48,238 bases of DNA, from NCBI GenBank assembly GCA_018240505.1, contig JAFEFQ010000249.1:1-48238 (forward strand), given 5' to 3'. Shown piece by piece: positions 1-8,199 of this stretch (its first letter is position 1; each line of letters opens with the position of its first letter). The position numbers were made by a program, and so were the translations under genes. The notes under the pieces were generated by a model that worked only from the letters and a program-made list of their open reading frames with translations, had not been told where the DNA came from and did no database searches. This DNA is from Pseudomonadota bacterium (GTDB lineage Bacteria; Pseudomonadota; Gammaproteobacteria; Xanthomonadales; Rhodanobacteraceae).

Positions 1-41
1 GCGCGAGTTCGCGCCGGCTCGCCGGCGCCGAGAAGCGCAGG

Positions 42-70
42 GCACCTCGCGCGCGTAGCGTGCGAGGTGC
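42..70. repeat. GC-rich hairpin at the window start
   Basis: GCACCTCGC (42-50) and GCGAGGTGC (62-70) are perfect 9-bp inverted arms around an 11-nt loop. There is no T-tract after it on either strand, so a factor-independent terminator is not indicated. It sits next to the repeat at 76-295 and is probably part of the same intergenic repeat mosaic. I see no gene in 1-315. Confidence 0.5.
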
Positions 71-75
71 GGTGT

Positions 76-295
76 CGGGGCGTGTTTCTTTTGGTGACTT
101 TTCTTTGCACGAGCACTGCGCCGCAGGAGCGGCGCGAACAGCGGAGCTGGCCGCGTAGCGGCGAAGGGCAGGATGCCCGGAGTAAAGAAAAGTTACCCGC
201 TCGACCGAAGGGCGAGTGGAAGCTCTTGCTTCAGAAAGTCATAAAGCCAAAGCAAGGACTGGATGCCAGCCTGCGCTGGCATGACGAACTAGAGC
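76..295. repeat. Composite intergenic repeat, copy 1 (downstream of the permease)
   Basis: The block contains GGTGACTTTTCTTTGC (93-108), answered in inverted orientation by GTAAAGAAAAGTTACC (182-197; 14 of 16 bases match). A second small hairpin follows, ATGCCAGC (263-270), loop CTGC, GCTGGCAT (275-282). The first module resembles the block at 1895-1949 upstream of the permease, where a related second module also follows, so the permease is bracketed by the same composite element. Such dispersed hairpin repeats are typical of Xanthomonadales intergenic DNA. The 263-282 hairpin lies about 34 nt after the permease stop and might aid termination, but it has no T-run on the minus strand. Confidence 0.6.
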
Positions 296-315
296 GCAGC
301 ACGATGCAACGCGCG

Positions 316-1656
316 CTACGCCGCGCGCCTGCGCGTCCAGTACCAGTACACCGGAATCCCCGCGAGCGTGATCAGCACGCCCATGCCCGCGTCGCGCGGG
401 CTCTGCCACACGGTCGTCGCGACGACCCAGGCGACGACGACGAGGAACAGGATCGGCAGCAGCGGATACAACGGCACGCGGAATGCCGGTTCGGTGGCAT
501 CGTCCGCGCGCGCCCTGCGATACCAGAACAGCGTGGCGATGACGGCGGCGATGCCGATCCAGTCGCCGACGGTCGAATAGTTCAACAACTGTTCGAACGT
601 GCCGGTCAATGCGAGCACGCAAGCCCAGCTGGCAAGCATCAACAGGGCGATGTTCGGCGAATGCCAGCGCGGGTGCAGCGGCGCCGCCGCGCGGAAGAAC
701 ACGCCGTCGGCGGCCATGACCTGGAACACGCGCGCCGCGCCGATCAACGAGATGTTGACGAAGCCCAGCGTCGAGATCGCGATGCCGAGCGCGATCAGGC
801 GCGCGCCGGGCTCGCCGAATGCCGCGCGCATCACGTCGGCCGCGGGTGCGGTGCTCGCGGCGAGCCCGGCGTGGCCGAGCACGGCGAGATAGGCCGCGTT
901 CGCGAGCACGTAGCAGGTGGCGACGAGCAGCATGCCGAGCAGCAGTGCGCGCGGCAGGTTGCGGCGCGGATCCGTGATCTCGCCGGCAATGTCGTTGACG
1001 TAGTACCAGCCACCGTACGAGAACAGCACCGGCATCAGCGCGGCCATGAACGAGAACGGTTGGAATGCCGGCGGCGGTGCAGTGGGCGCAGGCGCGCCGC
1101 CGAAGGACAGGCCGACCGCGATCAGGATCGCGAGCGCAAGCAGCTTGAGCACGGTCAGGATGTTCTGCACCAGCGATCCCGCGCGGATGCCGAACCAGTT
1201 GATCCCGGTCAGGAACACGATCGTGGCGACCGCCCATGGCGCGGGGTTGGCGATCTTCACGCCGAGCGCGGCGCCGAGATATTCGACGAAGACCGTGGAC
1301 ACTGCCGCGATCGCGCCGGAGTGGTTGACGATGAGCAGGTTCCAGCCGTAGACGAAGGCGACGATCAGGCCGAACGCCTCGCGCAGGTAGACGTAACCGC
1401 CGCCGGCATTCGGCCGGCGCGCGCCGAGCTCGGCATAGGACAGCGCGCCGATCAGTGCGATGACGCCGCCGAGCGCCCAGGCGACGAGTTGCTCGCCCGC
1501 CGAACCGGTCTGCTTCGCCACGGCCGCAGGCACGCGGAAGATGCCCGAACCGATCACGCCGCCGACCACGATCATGCTCGCGTCCCAGACACCGAGGCGG
1601 CGCAGGTAGCCTGGCGTCGACGTCGGGGCGGAAGCGGTCGCGGTTGCGTCGGACAT
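316..1656 (-). CDS. APC-family amino acid permease
   Basis: Predicted 446-residue inner-membrane amino acid/polyamine-type transporter of the APC superfamily. It is almost entirely hydrophobic with about 12 membrane segments. Near the N-terminus the MIVVGGVIGSGIF segment is the classical glycine-rich broken helix (TM1) of APC carriers that contacts the substrate backbone. The start at 1656 (MSDATATASAP) is preferred because AGGGAA lies about 9 nt upstream; a Met 11 codons earlier has no better site. The gene stands alone between two copies of a composite repeat, so no operon partner hints at the substrate. The closest named subgroup from memory is the LAT/YfnA-type amino acid permeases. Substrate not assignable from sequence. 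Confidence 0.88.
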   Translation of the reverse strand: MSDATATASAPTSTPGYLRRLGVWDASMIVVGGVIGSGIFRVPAAVAKQTGSAGEQLVAWALGGVIALIGALSYAELGARRPNAGGGYVYLREAFGLIVAFVYGWNLLIVNHSGAIAAVSTVFVEYLGAALGVKIANPAPWAVATIVFLTGINWFGIRAGSLVQNILTVLKLLALAILIAVGLSFGGAPAPTAPPPAFQPFSFMAALMPVLFSYGGWYYVNDIAGEITDPRRNLPRALLLGMLLVATCYVLANAAYLAVLGHAGLAASTAPAADVMRAAFGEPGARLIALGIAISTLGFVNISLIGAARVFQVMAADGVFFRAAAPLHPRWHSPNIALLMLASWACVLALTGTFEQLLNYSTVGDWIGIAAVIATLFWYRRARADDATEPAFRVPLYPLLPILFLVVVAWVVATTVWQSPRDAGMGVLITLAGIPVYWYWTRRRAA

Positions 1657-1819
1657 GCGTGCGATTCCCTGATCGAAGGCGCCGAGCATGGCGAAGTCGC
1701 GCGCCGCTGTCGAGCGACCCGCTCTTGATCTTGCTTCGGCTCGTGATCCTCGGGTCCCCGTTTGCCGCGGCGAGGGCAGGACGGAAACGCCCGCAGGGTC
1801 GCGCGCACGAGGCGCGCGA

Positions 1820-1855
1820 GTTCGTTGCACGCACATGGACGTGTGTTCAACGAAC
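1820..1855. promoter_or_regulatory. Imperfect palindrome upstream of the permease
   Basis: GTTCGTTG (1820-1827) and CAACGAAC (1848-1855) form perfect 8-bp arms. The 20 bases between them are also partly symmetric, giving a 36-bp imperfect palindrome about 165 bp upstream of the permease start. The size and symmetry fit a dimeric regulator operator, but a simple hairpin repeat is equally possible. No flanking regulator gene is present in the window. Confidence 0.3.
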
Positions 1856-1894
1856 CCCGGCCTGACCTCGCGCACCGCCGCAGGCGGCGCGGCA

Positions 1895-2040
1895 TCCGGG
1901 GTGCATTTCTCTTGGTGACTTCTCTTTGGGCAAGCAAAGAGAAGTCACCCGCGCGCCGGACGCGCGCGGAAAGGCGAAGGGACGCGTCAACATCAGAATC
2001 AAGAGCACGTCACTGGATTCCGGCTTGACCAGCCCTTTGA
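1895..2040. repeat. Composite intergenic repeat, copy 2 with perfect hairpin
   Basis: GGTGACTTCTCTTTG (1914-1928), a 6-nt loop, and CAAAGAGAAGTCACC (1935-1949) form a perfect 15-bp stem. The sequence around it (CGGGG..TTTCT.TTGGTGACTT.TCTTTG) matches copy 1 at 76-108. As in copy 1, an ACTGGAT-CC module follows (about 2011-2020), running on into GCTTGACCAGCCC (2024-2036). GCTTGACCAGCCC recurs in inverted orientation at 34449-34461. The rest of the 1657-2135 gap holds only the palindrome at 1820 and the terminator at 2081; no gene is visible. Confidence 0.6.
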
Positions 2041-2080
2041 CTGTTGAGAGCCGCCTGAATGGCGGGCAAAATCGAAGTGC

Positions 2081-2106
2081 AAAAAAAGCCCGCGCGTCGC
2101 GCGGGC
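2081..2106 (-). terminator. Rho-independent terminator of the TonB receptor gene
   Basis: On the minus strand GCCCGCGC and GCGCGGGC form a GC-rich stem with a 3-nt loop, followed immediately by seven T residues (A-run at 2081-2087 on the plus strand). It begins about 30 nt after the receptor stop codon, the canonical arrangement. Confidence 0.88.
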
Positions 2107-2135
2107 TGTCGAGTCAAATCGAAACGTCTAACCAG

Positions 2136-5100
2136 TCAGAACGTGTACTTCAGCGTCGCCATCATCGACCAGCGCGAGACGACACGGCTCGGATCGAGGA
2201 AGCCGCCGTCGTAGAACACCTTTTGCTGCGGTTGGTAGTTGCCGTTCTTGTCGGTCGGCAGCGAGTACACGTACTGGCCCTGTGCGTTGACGCCGGCGTA
2301 GTTGGCGAGGATGCGCGTTGGGTAGCCGGTCGTGCTCACGACCTGGGTGTCGCCCCAATGCTTGTTGAGCAGGTTGAGGAAGTTGAAGATGTCCAGGCGC
2401 AGCTCGCCCTTGCCCCAGATGCCCGGCACCTCTTGCGCGAGGCTGAGGTCGAGCTGGTTGATCCACGCGTTCTTCGCGCCGTTGCGGCCGGCGATCTGGC
2501 CGCGGTGGTCTTTCAGGTACTTGTCCGAACCGAGGAAGTCGTTGAACTGCTGGATCTGCGCCGCCGTCGTGCCCGCGGCAAAGGCGACCTTGGGATCGTT
2601 CGCGCCCGGGATGTAGACCGGATCGAAGCCCGAGATGTTGTCGCCGTTGACGTCGTTGCCGAACACCCAGGTGTAGTTGTTGCCGTCGCGACCGCTGTAG
2701 AACGCGGAGACCGTGCTCTTGTAGTCGCCGAAGAACGCGTGCTGCCAGGTCAGCGAGGCCTTGAACGCGCGCGGGACGTTGTAGTTCGACGTGCCCGGGA
2801 CATTCGCGTTCGGGTTGACGCGCGCGACGCGCTGGTAGCCGTTGAACGCGATCGTGTCGACGCCCGGATCGACGTCGGTGGCGTGGCTGAAGGTCACCGC
2901 CACGTTGCCCGACAGGCCGTCGGTGAACGGCTTGTCGACCGACAGCGTGATCGAGTCGGCCTTGCCTTCGTGCGTGTTGGTCAGCAGCGTCGACGAGGTG
3001 GCGAAGCTGCGGTTCTGGTTGGCCAGCGCGTCAGCGGTCTTCGGCGCCTCGCCCGGAATCTTCCAGAACTGCTGGCGGCCGTCCGGCAGCGTGCCGGTCG
3101 GCGCGCCGAAGTTGATCGCCTGATAGAGGATGGCGTTCATCACCTGCACGTGCTCGTACTCGGCCGAGGCGACGAGGCCCCACCACGGCAGCTCGCGGTC
3201 GAACGCGATGCTGGTCTTGAGCGAGGTCGGCAGCTTGAAATCCTTGGAAACCGTGTCGACCGAGCCCGCCCCGCCGCCGACCGCGATGTTCTGGTGGAAC
3301 GGATCGGGGCTGAACGCCGCCTTGGTCGGGTCGGTCGTTACGTACGAGAGCAGGGTGACGCCGTTGTTCTGGTACGGGTTGGTCAGCCACACCGCCGGCG
3401 GCGCGCTCTGGAACACGCCGACGCCGCCGCGCAGCTGGGTCTTGTATTCGGTTTCGAAGTTGTAGTTGAACGACACGCGCGGCTCGATCACGGTGGCGCT
3501 CGAGCTGATCATGTAGTTGTTCGGATAGCCGAACGCCTTCTCGAACGCGGCGTTGTAGACCGGCTTCTTGTTGGCATCGGGGATGTCGACGCGGATGCCG
3601 TACTGCAGCGACAGCTGCGGCGTGGCCTGCCAGGTGTCCTGGATGAACGGGCTGGTCTGCGTGTAGGTCCACGCGCCGGCGATGTCGGGCAGGCTGTAAC
3701 CCGGCGCCGGATGGAACAGCGTGTAGCGGTTGTAGATGCCGTGGGCGAAGTTGTCGAGGCCCCAGAACACGTACGCGCCGAATTCGGTCTGGCCGAACAG
3801 GTTGTAGATCTTCGTGCTGGTGTAGTCGACGCCGGCCTTGATCGAATGATCGCCTACCGTGTACGTGCCGGCGAAAAACAGGCTCGTCTTCTTCGTGTCG
3901 ATGTGGTTGTAGTGGCGGAACTGTTCCTCGCCGAGGTTGACCGTCGGGCCGTTGCCGGCGGCCGACAGGTTCACCGCCACCTGCGGCTGTTGCCACGGTG
4001 CGGTCGTGTCCTGCACGAAATGCTGATAGCCGACCTTGGCCTCGGTCGAGAAGTTGTCGGTCCAGTCGTCGAACAGGTGGACGACATAGTTGTCGGTCTT
4101 GATCGCCTTGGTGTAGGTGTAGCTCGACAGGCCGACGCTGTTCGTGCTGTTGCCCGCGACCGCTGGCTGCACGTTCTTGGTCTGCTGGTAGGTGAAGCTT
4201 GCGCGATGGCGGTCGGAGATGTTCCAGTCGATCTTGCCGAGATAGCGCTTGTCGTCGAAGGCGTAGCCGAGCACGCCGCCGAACGTGCCCGGCGTCAAGC
4301 CGAGCTGCTTGGCGATGTCGATGACCTTCTGCAGGTCTCCCGGCGAGATCTTGCCGCTGGTCGAGGGGCCGCTGCCGAGCGAGGGATCGAGGCCATTGGC
4401 GGAATCCACGCCGAGGCCGGACATCTTTTCGTGCTCGGCGGCGACGAAGAAGAACAGCGTGTCCTTGATGATCGGGCCGCCGACTGTGAAGCCGCCGGTC
4501 CAGTCCTGTTTGTAGTTGAGATACGGGTAATTGTGCGCGCTGCTCGGCAGCCAGCCGGCGTTGCCGACGAGCTTGTCGGCGTTGCGGTACGAGTAGTAGG
4601 CGCTGCCGTGGAACTGGTTCGTACCCGATTTGGTCACCGCGTTGACGTCGGCGCCGACGGTGTCGGCGATCACGTCGTAGTTCGCGGTCGAGATGTGGTA
4701 TTCGGCGATCGTCTCGGGCGAGATCGGCGTCTTCAAATAGGGCAGGCCGTTGGCGTTGAGGCCGAACGGGTCGCCCTGGGTCACGCCGTCGACGGCGATG
4801 TTGTTGTAGCGGTTGTTCTGGCCGATCGCCGAGAACGAGCCGACGCCCTGGTCCATCACGGTCACACGCGGGTCGAGGCGCACGATGTCGTCGATCGAGC
4901 GGTTGCCCTTCGGGGTGGCGTCGAGCTGGCGCTGCGAAATCGTCGTCGCCAGGCCCTTGTTGTCCGCGGCGAAGGTCGTGGCCAGCGCCGAGGCCGTGAC
5001 GGTGACGCCTTCGAGCTGGGCCGGGCCTGCGGCTGCGGCCGCGAGGTTGATCGAGGCGGGCTGGCCGAGCTGCAGGTAGACGTCGTGCTGCTCGGCGACA

Positions 5101-5375
5101 GACTTGCCGCCTTCGTTCGCCTTGACCTCGAACGGGCCGCCGACGCGCAGGCCCTGGGCCGAATAGCGGCCTTCGGCATCGGTCGTCACTTCCTTCGAGG
5201 TGCCCGAGGGCACGTGCACGATCGTGACCACCGCGCCAGCCACCGGCTTGCCCGCGGCGTCGAGCACGCGGCCGTTGATGCCGGAGGTCGTGATGTTCTG
5301 GGCATTCGCCGTGGTTACCGCCAACAGCGCGGCAATGGCGACGGGAAGGGCTTTGGCGCGAAGGGTTGAGAGCAT
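2136..5375 (-). CDS. TonB-dependent receptor, Oar-like, with carboxypeptidase-regulatory-like domain
   Basis: Outer-membrane active transporter/receptor of 1079 residues. After a signal peptide (MLSTLRAKALPVAIAALL, cleaved near ANA-QN) there is a carboxypeptidase-regulatory-like beta-sandwich (about residues 25-105, GRVLDAAGKPVAGAVVTI, DAEGRYSAQGL). A plug domain follows (about 135-250, with NNRYNNIAVDGV), then a long beta-barrel ending in K-Y-T-F, the terminal Phe expected of outer-membrane barrels. The Oar group is large (about 1000 residues) and lacks a clear siderophore signature; many Xanthomonadales members are thought to import peptides or glycans. Start 5375 is chosen over the upstream Met because AAGGA lies 7 nt before it. 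Monocistronic, with its own terminator. Substrate unknown. Confidence 0.92.
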   Translation of the reverse strand: MLSTLRAKALPVAIAALLAVTTANAQNITTSGINGRVLDAAGKPVAGAVVTIVHVPSGTSKEVTTDAEGRYSAQGLRVGGPFEVKANEGGKSVAEQHDVYLQLGQPASINLAAAAAGPAQLEGVTVTASALATTFAADNKGLATTISQRQLDATPKGNRSIDDIVRLDPRVTVMDQGVGSFSAIGQNNRYNNIAVDGVTQGDPFGLNANGLPYLKTPISPETIAEYHISTANYDVIADTVGADVNAVTKSGTNQFHGSAYYSYRNADKLVGNAGWLPSSAHNYPYLNYKQDWTGGFTVGGPIIKDTLFFFVAAEHEKMSGLGVDSANGLDPSLGSGPSTSGKISPGDLQKVIDIAKQLGLTPGTFGGVLGYAFDDKRYLGKIDWNISDRHRASFTYQQTKNVQPAVAGNSTNSVGLSSYTYTKAIKTDNYVVHLFDDWTDNFSTEAKVGYQHFVQDTTAPWQQPQVAVNLSAAGNGPTVNLGEEQFRHYNHIDTKKTSLFFAGTYTVGDHSIKAGVDYTSTKIYNLFGQTEFGAYVFWGLDNFAHGIYNRYTLFHPAPGYSLPDIAGAWTYTQTSPFIQDTWQATPQLSLQYGIRVDIPDANKKPVYNAAFEKAFGYPNNYMISSSATVIEPRVSFNYNFETEYKTQLRGGVGVFQSAPPAVWLTNPYQNNGVTLLSYVTTDPTKAAFSPDPFHQNIAVGGGAGSVDTVSKDFKLPTSLKTSIAFDRELPWWGLVASAEYEHVQVMNAILYQAINFGAPTGTLPDGRQQFWKIPGEAPKTADALANQNRSFATSSTLLTNTHEGKADSITLSVDKPFTDGLSGNVAVTFSHATDVDPGVDTIAFNGYQRVARVNPNANVPGTSNYNVPRAFKASLTWQHAFFGDYKSTVSAFYSGRDGNNYTWVFGNDVNGDNISGFDPVYIPGANDPKVAFAAGTTAAQIQQFNDFLGSDKYLKDHRGQIAGRNGAKNAWINQLDLSLAQEVPGIWGKGELRLDIFNFLNLLNKHWGDTQVVSTTGYPTRILANYAGVNAQGQYVYSLPTDKNGNYQPQQKVFYDGGFLDPSRVVSRWSMMATLKYTF

Positions 5376-5598
5376 CGGGATTCCTTTGTCTGTGCACAAA
5401 CGTTAAGTTTATTTTACATTTGTTACAACTTGTTTGGTGCGCCGCGATAAAAATTTGTTGGCGCAGGCCGGGGGCGGACGGGCGGGGCACGGTCACGGAA
5501 CCTGCCTGTGCGAGCGCAGCATTTCGTCTTACTATTGCCAGTTCACTGCGCATGATCTGCGCATGTCCGCCTTCATCTGCTCAGTTACGGAAACCATC

Positions 5599-8199
5599 GT
5601 GAATGTGAATGCCGCGCCTGCAAACGGCGCCCAGTGGGTTGTGCTCAAATTCGGCGGCACCAGCGTTTCGACGCGGCCGCGCTGGGACAAGATCGCGGCG
5701 ATCGCCAAGGCGAAACGGGCACAGGGCAAACACGTTCTCATCGTCGTCTCGGCGCTGTCGGGCACTACGGACAAGCTCAAGGCGATCTGTGACGGCCACG
5801 CCGACGCCGGCAAATGCCGCGCCGTGGCCGACGAGATCATCGCGCGTCATCGCGCGATGTTCGTCGAGCTGGAACTGAAGGATGCGGGCGGCCTCGATAC
5901 CTGGCTGGCCAGGCTCGAGCGGTTGCTGGCCGACCCGCGCCGTACGGACGGCACGCTGACCTGGCAGGCCGAGGTGCTCGCCCTCGGCGAGATGATGTCC
6001 TCGACCCTCGGCGCTGCGTATCTGACCGCCTCGGGCGTGGCGACGCGCTGGCTCGATTCGCGCGAGCATCTGCTCAGCGAGGCGTTGCCGAACCAGAGCG
6101 CCTGGGGCAGCTATCTCTCCGCTCAGGTACCGACCGCGCGCGACGAGGCCTTGATCACGAAACTGCCGACGCTCGGCGAAATCTTCATCACCCAGGGTTT
6201 CATGGCGCGCAACGCCGCGGGCGAAACGGTCATTCTCGGCCGTGGCGGATCGGATACGTCCGCGAGCTATTTCGGCGCGCTGCTCGATGCCGAGATCGTC
6301 GAGATCTGGACCGACGTCGCCGGCATGTTCAGCGCCAACCCGCGCAGCGTGCCGAACGCGCGCCTGCTGTCGAAACTCGACTACGAGGAAGCGCAGGAAA
6401 TCGCCACGACCGGGGCCAAGGTGCTGCATCCGCGCTGCATCAATCCGGTGCGTGAAGCCGGCGTGCCGCTTGCGATCAAGGACACGAACTATCCGGAATT
6501 CGCCGGCACGGAAATCTGCGCCGCCGTGGCCGACGCGCTGCCGAGCGTCAAGGCCATCTCCTCACGCAGCGGCATCACGCTGATCTCGATGGAATCGATC
6601 GGCATGTGGCAGCAGGTCGGCTTCCTCGCCGACGTGTTCGAGATCTTCAAGCGCCATGGCTTGTCGATCGATCTGGTCAGCACGGCCGAGACCAACGTCA
6701 CCGTCTCGCTCGATCCGACCGAGAACCTGGTCAATACCGACGTGCTCTCGGCGCTGTGCACCGATCTCGCCGGGATCTGCCGGGTCAAGGTGATCGCGCC
6801 GTGCGCGGCGATCACGCTGGTCGGGCGCGGCATGCGCTCGATGCTGCACAAGTTCTCGACGATTCTCGCCGAGTTCGGCTCGTTGCGCGTGCATCTGATC
6901 TCGCAGTCGTCGAACAACCTCAACCTGACCTTCGTCGTCGACGAGAGCGCCGCCTCCGACCTCGTGCCGCAGCTGCACGACCTGCTGATCAAGGCCGAGG
7001 CGATGCGCGTGGAAGACTCGGCCGTGTTCGGCCCGAGCTGGGTGGATTTGTATAAAAAGAAACTAGTGCAGGATGCGCCGTGGTGGCGCGCGCGCCGCGA
7101 CGAGCTGCTGAAGCTGGCCCGGCAGGCGACGCCGCACTACGTCTACGATCTCGCCACCGTGCGCGCACAGGCGCAGGCGCTGCGCGGCATGATCAAGGCC
7201 GTCGATCGCTGGTTCTATGCGATCAAGGCGAATTCGCATCCGGCGATCCTGCGCGAAATCGTCGCCCGGGGCTTCGGCCTCGAATGCGTCTCGCCCGGCG
7301 AAATCGCGCATGTGCGCGAAATCTTCGGCGACGCCGTCGATATCCTCTACACGCCGAATTTCTGTCCGCGCGCGGACTACGCCGCCGGCATCGCGGCCGG
7401 TGCGCGCGTCACCGTCGACAACCTGCACCCGCTCGAGCACTGGGGCGAACTGTTCGCCGGACGCGAGATCGAGCTGCGCCTCGACCTCGACTTCGCGCGC
7501 GGCCACCACGACAAGGTCAAAACCGGCGGCGCCGCGTCCAAGTTCGGCCTCAGCTTGAACGAACTCGACGAATTCCTGCGCCTGGCGAGGCAGCACGACG
7601 TGCGCGTCGTCGGCCTGCACGCACATCTCGGCTCGGGCATCCTCGACGCGAAGCACTGGAAAGAGGTGTGCGCGCAGCAGGCGAGCATCGCCGAGAAAAT
7701 CGGCACGGTGCGTTCGCTCAACGTCGGCGGCGGCTATGGCGTGCCTGCGCGCGCCGACGAGGCGCCGCTCGATCTGGCCGCTGTCGCTGCCGGGCTCGCC
7801 GAAGTGAAGGCGGCGTATCCGCAGTTCGAGCTGTGGAGCGAGCCGGGCCGCTTCCTCGTCGCCGACGCCGGCGTGCTGCTCGCGCGCGTGACCCAGCTCA
7901 AGCGCAAGGGCGAGTTCCGCTATGTCGGCGTCGACGCCGGCATGCACACGCTGATCCGGCCCGCGCTGTACGAGGCGTATCACGAGATCGTCAACCTGTC
8001 GCGCATCGACGAACCGGCGGATGAACTCGTGCAGGTCGTCGGTCCGATCTGCGAGTCGGGCGACGTGCTCGGCAATCACCGCCGCCTCGCCGCGCCGCAG
8101 GAGGGCGACGTGATCCTGATCGCCCAGGCCGGCGCCTACGGCGCAGTGATGTCGTCCGACTACAATCTGCGCGGACGCGCGACGGAGACCGTGCTGTGA
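5599..8199 (+). CDS. lysA: Bifunctional aspartate kinase / diaminopimelate decarboxylase (LysC-LysA fusion)
   Basis: The 866-residue protein fuses the first and last enzymes of lysine biosynthesis. The N-terminal half is aspartate kinase (KFGGTSV at about 17-23, then paired ACT regulatory domains to about residue 470). The C-terminal half, from about residue 495, is a PLP-dependent meso-DAP decarboxylase: pyridoxal lysine K543 in FYAIKANSHP, phosphate-binding GGGYG, SEPGRF, and the CESGD segment. The fusion is a known feature of Xanthomonas and Xylella. GTG 5599 is preferred for alignment with known N-termini and a GGAA about 8 nt upstream; ATG 5563 would add 12 residues but lacks a ribosome site. 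The stop overlaps the next start (GTGA), so translation of murL is probably coupled. Confidence 0.95.
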   Translation: MNVNAAPANGAQWVVLKFGGTSVSTRPRWDKIAAIAKAKRAQGKHVLIVVSALSGTTDKLKAICDGHADAGKCRAVADEIIARHRAMFVELELKDAGGLDTWLARLERLLADPRRTDGTLTWQAEVLALGEMMSSTLGAAYLTASGVATRWLDSREHLLSEALPNQSAWGSYLSAQVPTARDEALITKLPTLGEIFITQGFMARNAAGETVILGRGGSDTSASYFGALLDAEIVEIWTDVAGMFSANPRSVPNARLLSKLDYEEAQEIATTGAKVLHPRCINPVREAGVPLAIKDTNYPEFAGTEICAAVADALPSVKAISSRSGITLISMESIGMWQQVGFLADVFEIFKRHGLSIDLVSTAETNVTVSLDPTENLVNTDVLSALCTDLAGICRVKVIAPCAAITLVGRGMRSMLHKFSTILAEFGSLRVHLISQSSNNLNLTFVVDESAASDLVPQLHDLLIKAEAMRVEDSAVFGPSWVDLYKKKLVQDAPWWRARRDELLKLARQATPHYVYDLATVRAQAQALRGMIKAVDRWFYAIKANSHPAILREIVARGFGLECVSPGEIAHVREIFGDAVDILYTPNFCPRADYAAGIAAGARVTVDNLHPLEHWGELFAGREIELRLDLDFARGHHDKVKTGGAASKFGLSLNELDEFLRLARQHDVRVVGLHAHLGSGILDAKHWKEVCAQQASIAEKIGTVRSLNVGGGYGVPARADEAPLDLAAVAAGLAEVKAAYPQFELWSEPGRFLVADAGVLLARVTQLKRKGEFRYVGVDAGMHTLIRPALYEAYHEIVNLSRIDEPADELVQVVGPICESGDVLGNHRRLAAPQEGDVILIAQAGAYGAVMSSDYNLRGRATETVL

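Noticed and set aside
67..1728. 553-residue frame antisense to the permease
   Set aside because: Low-complexity Arg/Ala/Asp product lying opposite a clear membrane transporter.
1926..5369. 1147-residue frame antisense to the TonB receptor
   Set aside because: Arg/Val/Ala/Asp-biased composition without domains; the opposite strand has signal peptide, plug and barrel. A GC-bias artefact.
5434..5598. N-terminal extension of the LysC-LysA fusion
   Set aside because: No ribosome site, and residues before the GTG at 5599 do not resemble aspartate kinase.
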